From positions 31,962 to 95,961 of the forward strand of contig MEDX01000001.1 in the NCBI GenBank assembly GCA_001724245.1: 64,000 nt of DNA, in the 5' to 3' direction. The notes beneath the pieces were generated by a model that did not search any database, was not told the origin of the DNA, and was given only the letters and a program-made list of their open reading frames with translations. Positions 52,085 through 61,945 of this stretch are shown here, piece by piece; position 1 is the first letter of the stretch; each line of letters begins with the position of its first letter. The stretch comes from Fonticula-like sp. SCN 57-25 (lineage: Eukaryota > Nucleariida > Rotosphaerida). Both the position numbers and the translations under genes were made by a program.

Positions 52085-52241
52085 ATGATGTACACTTTTG
52101 ATTATTGATGTATTACAGAATTGATTGATGTGGACGTGCACACTTGGAAAGCAATGTATATTGATGAATGATTTGGCGTGCACACATTGGTCAGAAATAG
52201 AGACCGAGCTAGCTACCCATGCGCCTAACTAGTCTGAGGGA

Positions 52242-54413
52242 TTACTTGGTCATGTGCGGGTACGTGTAGTTGCTGATGGGGACAAACGAGTCCTTGATGG
52301 AGCGCGCCGACGTCCAGCGGAGCAGGTTGAGCATCGAGCCGCTCTTGTCGTTGGTGCCCGAGCGGCCGCCGCCACCAAACGGCTGCTGGCCAACAAGCGA
52401 CCCAGTCGACTTGTCGTTGATGTAAAAGTTGCCGGCCGCCTATTAGACAGAGAAAGAGCGAGTTAATGGCCGAGGAAAGAGTGGCTGAAAGGGTGAGCGC
52501 ACATGGCGAAGGTCGTTGGTGAGCTTGTTGATCGTCAGGCGGTCGTTGGCAAAGATGCTGCCGGTGAGCGCGTAGCCGCTCTTGTTCGTGGCGCAGCCAG
52601 CAATGTACTACACATACCTTATTAGCCTCTATACAACCATCAAATGCTAGAAAAGCGCACCTTTTCGACCTTGCTGTCCTCGTACGGCACGACCGTCAGG
52701 ATGGGCGAGAAGAACTCGGTCGTCATCAGCTTGCAGTTGACGTCGTTACTCTCGACGATGGTCGGCTCGATGATGTAGCCGACCGAGTCGTGGCCGCGGC
52801 CGCCGCAGAGCACCTTGTACGTGTCGGGGTTGGCCGCGGCGTACTCGAGCGCCTTGACGGAGCGGTCATACGACGCCTGTAGAGCAATATGTGTCAGCAA
52901 ACAAAGAAAAGGTGATCAGAGAGACGAACGCGGTTGATCACGGCGGTCACAAACGTGTCCATCTCGTCAGGCTGGCCAATCTTGAGCGACTTGGTCTTTT
53001 CCACGAGCTACGAGACAGTTAGCCAGGGCTTCCACAACCACAATCACGTGTGCGTACCGGGTCGCGGATGCGCTCCCAGATAGAGTTGGGCACGTACACG
53101 CGCGAGGTTGCCGAGCACTTTTGTCCGTTGTACTCGAACGCGCCGCGGATGCTGCCACGTGCGTCAGGCTACAATATCAAGAGTCAAAAAGGAGCGCACA
53201 GGCTGTTGATGATGTTGTCGTCCTGGCCGACGGCCGACGGGTGCACAAAGCAAAAGTTCTTGCCGCCCGTCTCGCCGACGATGCGCGGGTACGCCTCGTA
53301 CTTGTTGAGGCGCTTGGCAATGTCGCCCCAGATGGTGTCAAAGGTCTTTGTCGAGCCGGTAAAGTGGAGGCCGCCCATCTGGCGGTCGCGGATCATGGCC
53401 TTGCTCGTCTCGACGCCGCCGGGAAGGAACTGGATGACGCCGTCGGGGAGACCGCTCTCGCGCAGGATCTGGTAAATAAGGTAGCTGCCGAGAAGCGCGT
53501 CCGACGACGGCTTCCAGAGGACGACGTTGCCCATCTGCGCGGGGCCGCAGCACAGGTTCGAGCCGATGGCTGCAGGGTTGTTAGCCATGATGACCTGACG
53601 TCAACGGCGCGCACCCAAAAAGTTGAACGGCGTGATGGCCGTGACGTAGCCGGTGAGCGGGCGGTAGTCCATGCGGTTCCAGACGCCAAACGAGTTCTCC
53701 GGCGGCTGCTGGCGGTAAATCTGCTCGGCTACTCCTGGTGTAAGTCGCCGCGGCCGCAGTGTGCACATGAGACGTACCGTACTTGGCGTTGAAGCGCCAA
53801 AAGTCGATGGTCTCCACCGCAGCGTCGATCTCTGCCTGCCAGGCGTTCTTGCCGGTGCCGAGCATGGTCACGGCATTCACCTCGGCGCGGTACTTGGTCG
53901 AGAGGAGATCGGCGGCCTTGAGGAAGACGGATGCGCGCTCCTCAAACGGCAGGTCTACCGAACAATAGTCAGTAAAACACCACAAAAGTGTGTATGTGCA
54001 ACGCACTTTCCCACTGGGCCTTGGCCTTGAGGGCGCCCTTGATGGCACGGTTGACCTGCTCCTTGGTCGCGTTCGTGCCCTTGGCGATGATGTGCGCGTG
54101 CTTGGTGGGCATGCGCTGCTTGATCTCGCCTTCGCCGTCCCATTCCTCCTTTCCGTTAATGATGATGGGAATGCGCTCCGTCGGGAGCGAAAGGCGCTTG
54201 GCCAGCTCGGCCTGGAGCGCTATTAACGTGATTCCGTCAGCAAGGCAAACCATCGGGCACGCGTCGATTCGCACCGGCGCGCTCGGGAGTTCCAGGCGCA
54301 TGCGAGAGCATAGGCTCATTCTTGACGTTGGGAACGGTGGCAAAGCCCGTGCTCGCCGAGCGGCAGAGCGTCGAGCTGAGAGTCGAGCTCCGGAGTGAAA
54401 CGCGCGACAGCAT
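52242..54413 (-). CDS. ALDH4A1: Delta-1-pyrroline-5-carboxylate dehydrogenase
   Basis: Ten exons between 54413 and 52242, 569 residues. ALDH4 features: KNEPMLSHAPGTPERAAL at the start of the mature protein, ISPFNF-like AITPFNFLAIG, VVLWKPSSDALLGSY, LHFTGSTKTFDTIW, VGETGGKNFCFVHPSA (catalytic Glu) and FEYNGQKCSATSRVYVP (catalytic Cys, spliced), GQQPFGGGGRSGTND and LRWTSARSIKDSFVP at the end. It oxidises P5C to glutamate in mitochondrial proline breakdown. The N-terminus (MLSRVSLRSSTLSSTLCRSAS) is a good mitochondrial presequence. Two donors are not GTRCG-type (gttcgt). Confidence 0.94.
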
Positions 54414-54963
54414 CCTTGTCTGTTGGTTCAAGAGGGGTCGACGATGTGAGAAAATCAGCGGAGGGTTCTGATTGGATGTCCCTGCGAGCGCGGCCTTTTG
54501 ATTGGTCCCGTCACTCGGGGAACAGTAGGACGGATATGCGAGGGGTTCTTTGGGGATCATTGCGAGAAAACACTGCATGCTTGCATTGTATTATTGCTGC
54601 TGTATAGCTGCGCTTGCCTAAATACCCAAAGTGGTCGCACTGCGAGTATAGTACCTGGTATACATTGACGAGTGCGCTCGGCAGCCTATGATACGGTAAA
54701 AGGAGCAGCCTGTCAAGATTACTGTACTAATGTACTATACCATACGGTATAGTATTGCATTACTTGAATTATGAAATTAGTACCGAATGCTATTTCGTTA
54801 ATGTCTTTTTGATCTTCTAGCATGCTTTTGAATAATTACAATGGTCACTTTATTATTATCGTGCTTTCTCGGTAAACATCTACACCGTCATATCTGGTAT
54901 TTGCTTCACTATTGAATGCAAAAGGACGTTACTGTACCAATATGATATGCGGCGAAGCATGCT
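54414..54963. other. AT-rich interval with an inverted repeat
   Basis: No gene. It holds the P5CDH promoter and the Hsp20 3' flank. The sequence becomes AT-rich from about 54720 and contains a hairpin with arms ACTATACC/GGTATAGT and a 4-base loop at 54734-54753. Confidence 0.6.
54734..54753. repeat. Perfect 8-bp inverted repeat (hairpin)
   Basis: Arms ACTATACC and GGTATAGT around ATAC. It could be a transcription-factor palindrome or, since it lies downstream of Hsp20, a 3'-end structure. No function is shown. Confidence 0.5.
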
Positions 54964-55401
54964 CTAATTGACGCCAATGTGCTTGGTTTCGGGCTTTGTG
55001 ACCTTGGTCTTGGGGATGTTGACGTAGAGCACGCCGTCCTTGTGCTCCGCGGTGATGCCTTCCGTGTCCACGTTCTGCGGCAGTGTGAATGAGCGAGAAA
55101 ACTTGCCAACGGTGCGCTCGGTGCAGTGCATCTTTCCCTCGTCAGAGGTGGATTGCTCGTCGATGCTGCCGCTGATGCGGAGCACGTCTCCGTTCAGGTC
55201 GACCGAGACGTCCTCCTTCTTGGCGCCGGGAATGGAGGCAGACACGACAAAGCTGGCGTCGGTCTCGCGGACGTCGCAGCTGGGCTTCCAAATGGCAGCA
55301 GGAGTCAGTGCAGGCGACTGAGTGATGGCCGAGCGCGGCAACATCCAGACAGGCGAGGACGAATCAAAGATGCTGTCAACGAAACCGCGGGTAAGCGCCA
55401 T
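54964..55401 (-). CDS. Small heat shock protein (Hsp20)
   Basis: Intronless, 145 residues, as is common for heat-inducible genes. The alpha-crystallin domain (about 42-140) includes WKPSCDVRETDASFVVSASI, GAKKEDVSVDLNGDVLRISG, ERTVGKFSRSFTLPQNV and GVLYVNIPKTK. It holds unfolding proteins in ATP-independent fashion. The promoter has a TTTCGxxCGT-type HSE-like block at about 55503-55518. It is divergent from the B12 adenosyltransferase gene, 590 bp away. Confidence 0.93.
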   Translation of the reverse strand: MALTRGFVDSIFDSSSPVWMLPRSAITQSPALTPAAIWKPSCDVRETDASFVVSASIPGAKKEDVSVDLNGDVLRISGSIDEQSTSDEGKMHCTERTVGKFSRSFTLPQNVDTEGITAEHKDGVLYVNIPKTKVTKPETKHIGVN

Positions 55402-55991
55402 GGTTGCAGAGATTGCTGTCGAATAGGTGATGTGGTGTAGGAGAAAAAGAAAAAAGTTACTTTCGGGGGTGCTGTGGGCGTGAGGTTAAATAGCCAGCAA
55501 AGCCGAAACGAATTTCGGGCTTGCCGCATGGAAAACAATTACATCACCATGCCACTAGCAGTGTGCTGCTGAAACATGGGTCATAGTAAAACGCGCATCG
55601 TCGCGGCGCAAACGTGTCGTAAAAGACAAGAGAGACGCAAATGAAAACCTCTCTCACGTGGGTATGCTAGCGCAAAGGCGAGCGACTATGCATGCAACCC
55701 TGTTTCACAATGCAGCGCGTAAAACGCGACAGGTTGACGTCATCATGATTCGTGGGGCGCGCTGCGGAGCCACGGCTTTTCGGTCATTCAGCACATCGTA
55801 CGTCGCTGCGGGAGGGTAAAAGGGTGACGTGGGCGGTTCTTCGCTATAAATAATGGAAGGCATTGGGCGGTGTCTGTGTGACTAGTCACAGCGTCCACCA
55901 TCTAAGATGATTCGAAGCCGAAGATAGCGACGACCCATCGCGCGTACCCTTGGTATTGCGAACCACTAACACCCCGCGGCACCGTTTACAG
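55402..55991. promoter_or_regulatory. Divergent promoter region, Hsp20 and B12 adenosyltransferase
   Basis: Contains an HSE-like block CGAAACGAATTTCGG (55504-55518, imperfect nGAAn/nTTCn units) near Hsp20, TGACGTCA at 55735-55742, and TATAAATA at 55845-55852. No ORF here matched a protein, but the missing first coding bases of the adenosyltransferase may lie in this segment. Confidence 0.5.
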
Positions 55992-56754
55992 CACTCGCTT
56001 GCACAAGATATACACCCGCACCGGCGATGGCGGTACGTCCAGTTTGTTTAACGGAGAGCGCCGGCCAAAGGAGGACGCCGTCTTTGAGGCACTCGGGACC
56101 ACAGACGAGCTTAATTCGGCACTCGGACTCGCCAACGAGTTTTGCATAGAGAGCGGCAACGGACTCGACACATTTATCGGAAAGGTATGTTTTTGCTGAA
56201 CTCTATGGGGTGTTAACCAATCGTAGGTCCAATTTCGTCTTCTCGACGCCGGCGCCAACATCGCTACGCCACGTTCAGATGCTAACGAAAAGATGCTCCG
56301 TACGGACTCGCGCGCCTTTCCTGCCGCAGTGGACACTCATTGTTTTTTTCTGTGTCGTTTATAGAACGGACACAGTTTGATCCCGAAAATGAGCTAGTCA
56401 AGGAAATGGAGCTCGAGATCGACCGGCTCGACCAGCAACTGTCGCCGCTGAGAAACTTTATCCTTCCGGTATGATGGGTTTGCCCGCCGCCGCGCAGCAT
56501 CTCATTTTCTTTTTTGTGCACTCTAGTCTGGCGGAAAGGCGAGCGCGTCGCTTCATATGGCACGCAGCATCTGCCGCCGCGCCGAGCGCCGCGTCGTTCC
56601 CCTCGTGCAAGAGCAGCAGGCCGACAAGCAAGTTGCAGTCTACCTCAACCGGCTCAGCGACTACCTGTTCACCGCAGCGCGCTTCGCGGCCATGAAGGAG
56701 AACAAGCAGGAGTCGCTCTACTTGCCAAGGAAGAAGAAGGACGATGGTATGTAA
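55992..56754 (+). CDS. MMAB: ATP:cob(I)alamin adenosyltransferase, PduO type (5' end unresolved)
   Basis: Exons 55992-56184, 56227-56299, 56365-56468, 56527-56754. Sequence: [73 protein letters not shown] and [18 protein letters not shown], all PduO/MMAB hallmarks including the ATP-binding SSLFNGERR. It makes adenosylcobalamin for methylmalonyl-CoA mutase. The reading frame enters at 55992 with two bases needed from an upstream exon, but the obvious upstream ATG (55907) hits a stop, so the start was not found. A mitochondrial presequence could lie there. Confidence 0.85.
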
Positions 56755-57089
56755 CACCGCGCATGTTTACAGAGAACAGGCATGTACTACATCAAACAGC
56801 CATGTAAATAGGAATGAGGGCAAAACGCAATATATGATTTCAGTGTTCAGCCATATTTCAGCATTTACAGTATACATTGTATGGAAGCATAGAAATTTAG
56901 CAGTGGCACAGCATTGGACGCAGTATCCCATGCGTTTTCAGCGTAAAATATCACTAGTCTTTCAAATCACTTTCATGTTACTGTCAAGATCGTCTCAATC
57001 TTAGACGTGAAACCTGCTCGAGAGACGGAAAGCATCTTCGTGCTGACCACCAAGCCAGACCACACCATAAACAGTGGCGAGGGGCGGCC
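56755..57089. other. AT-rich interval before the Lgl gene
   Basis: No gene seen. Holds the adenosyltransferase 3' flank and the Lgl promoter. AT-rich, with no strong TATA. Confidence 0.5.
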
Positions 57090-60000
57090 ATGCAGAGCGT
57101 CCAGTCAAAGTTCGAGTCCTTGCGGACTGTCCGCAAGCTCAAGAGCAAGATGACGTACTCTGGGCCGTCGGTAGAAGTCGATGTTGACGAGAATGCGTTC
57201 CATCCGAGGCTGGTGCGCCCCTGGCATGATGCTGCAATGATCGCTGACCATGCCGCGGGAATAGGTCAACAGACATGGCGTTTTACACGGGTGCTCGGCG
57301 ATGGCCTTTGACTCGGTGCACTGCCTGCTTGCGATGGGTACACGCTACGGCGATATGAAAGTGTACGCCTTGATGCTGCCTTGCCGATGGTTCCTGACGC
57401 GATTCTAGGAGCGGCATCGATGGCGCCGAGGTGCTGGTGCCTGGCCACCATCAGGCGCCCATAACGACCCTCGCCTTTGTCACCAACGAGCATCTCCTGC
57501 TGTCGCTCGACAGCGACAATACCGTGCGGACGTGGTCGTTGCTTACGAAGCAAGGCGCTGGTAAGGCGGTGGCCACGGAGAAGACGTCGTGCATGGCGGT
57601 GCCGTTCAACAGCAAGGTCGCCTACATGGGGACGCACTCTGGGAGAACGCTCATATTCGACTATGCCTCGGCCAAATTCACGCAAGAGTCTATTCCTTCT
57701 GCCGGGTCGGCCGTGCACGCCGTCGCGTGCATCGCTTTTGCCGGCGACGACTCGGTCCTCATCGGCTACGACTCTGGCACGATCGCCCTCTGGGACACAA
57801 AAAAGCGCACCTTTACAGCGCAATTCTCGGCAAAGTCGGTGCGTTCTGTCACGTGAATTGCTTTTGTGTGCTTATAGGATGCATTCGCAGCCCGTCACGG
57901 CGCTCAGCTGGCACACGAGCGGCCAGCAGTTTATTTCAGGCCACGAGAACGGCTCTGTCCGCGTGTGGGCCGCGCGCTCTCCGGACGCGTCGATCATGGA
58001 CGTCAACGTCACCATGGAGCAGTCGCGGCGGAGCCCCATCACTGGCCTCGCCTGGTCGCGCGCCGGCGGACCCGCGCGGGCCAAGGACGCCGCGTCCATC
58101 ATGGTGGCGGGCGGTCTCTGCTCGTACGAGCCGGCGGGCGTCGTGATCCTGCACGGCGAAAACTACAAGGAGCGGATCCTAATTCCCTTTGACGGCGAGT
58201 GCGACGAGTTTATTGTTGCGTACGACAACCCGTACGTTGACGTGCAGTCGGACCCACTGGGTATCATCGCGCGCTCGGGAAACTCTATCACTGTGCACGA
58301 CGTTCTCTTTAAAAAGGGGTACGTTTGATGGAATTGACGCGCACCGCTGACACTGTTATATAGGCAGCTGCAGCCCATCGCGCCTGCGCCCCGCCTGGGG
58401 TACCCGACGGCGACGGCGATCAGCGACCCGATGTTTTGCACGCTCGAGCTGTTCAACTTTCTGAGCACGCTGAGCGAGCAGGGCGCGGGCATGGCGCCGA
58501 CACTCGAGGTCAACGACGTGATTGACGGCGGAGAATGCAGTGTCGCGCCAGTCGACTTTGCGCGCTGCACCATCTTGGCCACCGGGTACGCGCGCTGGCC
58601 ATCTAGAGTTTCATGCTTACATGCTGTGCGTCCAGGCACGATGACGGCGTGGTGCGCATCTGGGAAAACGGCCCGTCTTTTCTACGATGCGTCACGACGA
58701 TACACCTGCACGCGCACATCACGAACACGGGGCGCTACTCGCCCGTCAGCGCGGTGCGCCTGTTCATGTACGACGGCATCTGCTTCTTGACGGTCGGGCT
58801 GCGGTCGGGCCACCTGCTGCTGTTCCGCGTCGGGCCCGACTCGCTGCGCCTCATGGTCAACAACGAGGCGGCCAAGGGCGGCATCGAAGTCATCTCTGTG
58901 CTCGCCGAGCGCTAGTGCGGCTTTTCTATTAAAATAATTGGCGCTGCTCACGTGTGCGGCGGTAGTATTGTTGCGGGCGACCGTCTTGCGAGCATCCTCG
59001 TGCTGGACCTGCAGTCTGGTGCCGTGCGCCACCTCAAGCTGTGCGACGAGCGCGTGGCGGTCACCTGCTTTGACACGTTCAACGTCGAGGACCCGCAGAC
59101 CGGCGCGACGACGCATTGCCTCTACTGCGGGCTGGAGAGCGGCACGGTCGTCGTGGTCGACCTCAAAAAGATTGCCGTTTTGTCATCATTCATAGCCAAA
59201 AAGGTGCGTCAATGTGCTTTTTCGTTATTGTGACTAACGTAATGCGCAGCCATCGCGTTGCCTGCTGATCGCCGCCTTTGACCCGATGTGGAACTGGGTG
59301 TCGGACAATGCCGTCGTCCAGTACAAGACGCGGTACACGTTTGCCAAGGGCCCGTGGGCGAGCGATGAGGGCCCGTGCCCGCTCGTGGTCGTCTCCGAGC
59401 ACCACATCCGCGTCTACTCGCTCCCCGACAATGTGTACCTCTCCAAGGAGACGCCCGAGGGAACGCTCCGCACGGCCATCGTCAAGGAGCTCGGCGGCGC
59501 GCTCTTTATCGTCGCGCTCATGGAGACCGCGCCAGAGGAGAACTTTGTCATTGCGTTTTCGCTGCCGACATTCCGCATCATCATGCGCTTTCCCGTCACC
59601 TTCCCCGTCAAGTGCGCTTTATTACCATTTTTGGTAGCGGTTTCTTACAAGTATGGCATAGGAATGCGCGCCACGCGCTCATGTTTGCAAAGGATGACGA
59701 GATTGTTGTGCTCACGGGCGGCGCCGAGCTCGTCCGCATCTCTCTCTTTGACAACCAAGTCAGGTGCGCCTTTCCCCCTTTAGCCCCATTTTCCAGCTAA
59801 CCGGCTTTTTTAGCGTTGCCTCGCGGTCAGCGCGCATTCTGCTGGCCGATCCCGACCGCAAGGCGCCGCCAAAGCTCGTAAAGTCGGTCGGCAGCACGTT
59901 CAAGAAAATGTTTCGAAAGACGGGCGGCGGCGGGCCGGCGACGTACCGCGACAAGGACGAGGGTCACAGCGAGGAAAAACTGCGCGAAAAGGCAGAGAAA

Positions 60001-60183
60001 AAGGCCGAAAAGGAGGCGAAGAAGACGCGCAAGCATGAGGGGTCCGAGTCGACGTCGATGGCCGGGTCCGAGACGGTGGCCAGCGAGGGTGGGTCGTCCG
60101 CGTCGGCGCCGACAAAGGAGAAGAAAAAGGGATTTAAAAAGACAGCAACGTCGATATCCAAAGCACTCAACTTTAAGAAATAA
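57090..60183 (+). CDS. Lgl/tomosyn family WD40 protein
   Basis: Ten exons: 57090-57212, 57265-57362, 57409-57838, 57891-58318, 58364-58585, 58636-58914, 58966-59203, 59250-59611, 59662-59763, 59814-60183; 883 residues. It starts as Lgl proteins do (VNRHGVLHGCSAMAFDSVH, CLLAMGTRYGDMKV, DGAEVLVPGHHQAPITTL) and continues through two WD40 propellers (LLLSLDSDNTVRTWSLL, ITGLAWSRAGG). The C-terminus has a FKKMFRKTGGG stretch, like the Lgl phospho-switch region, then a charged coil (EKLREKAEKKAEKEAKKTRK). No SNARE motif is visible at the end, unlike tomosyn. It regulates exocytosis or polarity by binding SNAREs or myosin; the family role is known, the details inferred. Confidence 0.88.
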
Positions 60184-60731
60184 CTCTTTGCCCTGTACAT
60201 ATTCAATCGCGCCATGCCGCAATAAACCTGTATTTTGATCCATCGTGTTCCATGTAGGGAAAGGGCCAAGTGTGAATATGTACATGAATACGTGCCACAG
60301 TAAACAAACATATTATGGGCGTGTATCGTAGGAATATAGTACAAAGCGGATATCGTTCTTATTTTGTGCCTAGAAGCGTTGAAAATGTATCTATTTTCTT
60401 TTCTATGCTTTGAATTTTTATTTCGATCTCTTGATCCAATCATGCCCACGTGGACGTTTTTTGCTTGTTTTTACCAGTTTTTTACGCTTTCCTTTCCGAA
60501 AGGGACCGTTTCGAACAGGCCGCTTGTCAGGAAAGGTGAATTCGAAATCCCTTGTAACTTTACGTGCCTCGAGTTGACTGCTACCGGCGTCTGTTGCGAG
60601 CCGCTGTAGCATCACTGTTGAGCGCCCCTCTTTCCTTCTTTCCCGGTAGCCTGCCCGAGAGAGCGCCTCATCGGCCCTCTATTCGCGCCCCATTTCCCCT
60701 CGACTTGACGCGTTGACGTACGCCGATAGCC
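60184..60731. other. Interval between the Lgl gene and the BED gene
   Basis: No gene recognised. AT-rich from 60190 to 60600, then GC-rich toward the next ATG. Likely 3' flank plus promoter. Confidence 0.5.
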
Positions 60732-61505
60732 ATGGTACATCAGCTTGCGCCCGCGCGGTCGCACTTTTCCGAGATGCCGCAGAGCCAAGACGCCAAGTGC
60801 AGCCGCTTCCGGTGCAACTACTGCAATAAGGTGATGGCGGACAACACGACGCGCTTCACGAGCCATCTGGCAACCTGCGAGACTGCCCCGAGCGATCTTC
60901 GGGAGCGCATGCGCTCCCTCGCGCGCGACAAACTCTCGCCCCTTGTGAAGCCCGAGGCCATGGGTCGCGCTGCTGCGTCTGCGCTTTCTGCGAGCTTTGG
61001 CTCGTCGAGCAAGTCTGGGACGCCGCCGCCGTCGACGCGCACCGGCGCCCCCATCGTGTTCACCGAAGAGTCGCTGCGCCTCGCGCGGCTGCTCGGCCTC
61101 GCCCTCCTGTCGCTAAATATGCCGTTCAACGCGGTCGACAATGAGCACTTTCGTAATTTGATTCACGCGCTGCGCCCGTCGTTTGAGCTGCCGCCGCCCG
61201 AGGAGCTGCTGCGCATCGTCGTGGATCAGGTGTACGCGGCCGCCACGGCCCCCGCGTCGCTCGCCACGCCGCCGCACCCAAGCACGGCGCACATCATCAG
61301 CCTGTTGTCGGCGAACGTGTACCCTCAGGCGGCCGCCACGACCTCGTCGCAGCAGGCGCCCTCGCAGGACGCGCACAGCCCGTCGCCCGGCGCGCCCCCG
61401 GCCCTCAACGCTGCCGCGGCATCAATCGGGTTTCCCCCGGTCGTCGTCCCAAATATCGCAGGCTCATTGAGTGTCGCGAGCCCGTCAAAGAAGGAGAGCA
61501 TGTAG
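60732..61505 (+). CDS. BED-finger protein derived from a hAT transposase
   Basis: Intronless, 257 residues. The N-terminus has a BED-like zinc finger (FRCNYCNKVMADNTTRFTSHLA, then C), and residues about 118-160 read ALLSLNMPFNAVDNEHFRNL, the motif that begins the hAT transposase core (x-PF-x-x-V-x-x-x-x-F). The rest of a transposase (about 600 residues with the DDE catalytic core) is missing, and the C-terminus is low-complexity Pro/Ala/Ser. The intact reading frame points to a domesticated DNA-binding regulator rather than a decayed element. No terminal inverted repeats or 8-bp duplication were found. Function unknown. Confidence 0.65.
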   Translation: MVHQLAPARSHFSEMPQSQDAKCSRFRCNYCNKVMADNTTRFTSHLATCETAPSDLRERMRSLARDKLSPLVKPEAMGRAAASALSASFGSSSKSGTPPPSTRTGAPIVFTEESLRLARLLGLALLSLNMPFNAVDNEHFRNLIHALRPSFELPPPEELLRIVVDQVYAAATAPASLATPPHPSTAHIISLLSANVYPQAAATTSSQQAPSQDAHSPSPGAPPALNAAAASIGFPPVVVPNIAGSLSVASPSKKESM

Positions 61506-61945
61506 GTTGTGCGTGTGCTTGGCAAAGTTGTTTCTGTTGTGTTGAGCTCTTTTTGTGTCTGTTTTGCTTTCGCGGCCCGCCATGCGGTCGGGTCGTGGAA
61601 GCATGTTGTAGCATTTCAATGAAAAATAAAGAACCTTACCTGGTATGATACACACGTGCGCTTTACATTACAGTACTTGTGTCATTTGTGCACGGACTGT
61701 GAAAGTAGAAGGCAGAGCGACCCGCAGTGGCCATGATGCGCTGCTCGATGGCAGACTCGCGATGCAAAGGGAATCAAACGAGGCTGTCGCAGTACATATT
61801 GTCAAGCAATAGCGTACTATACAAGGATACAGGAGGCGCTGCACAGGAGCCTAAACTGTAGAGCGGCTCGCAAGCACAAACACGCCAAACCTTCCCCTGA
61901 TGACGGATGACGTCAACAAAATATTGTTACCACCCGCCAGCAACG
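61506..61945. other. Interval before the GH5 gene
   Basis: No gene seen. A TGACGTCA palindrome at 61908-61915 lies 31 bp upstream of the GH5 start. Confidence 0.5.

Noticed and set aside
54414-54963. Mobile element in the AT-rich gap
   Set aside because: No ORF, terminal repeats or target duplication; the only structure is a 20-bp hairpin.
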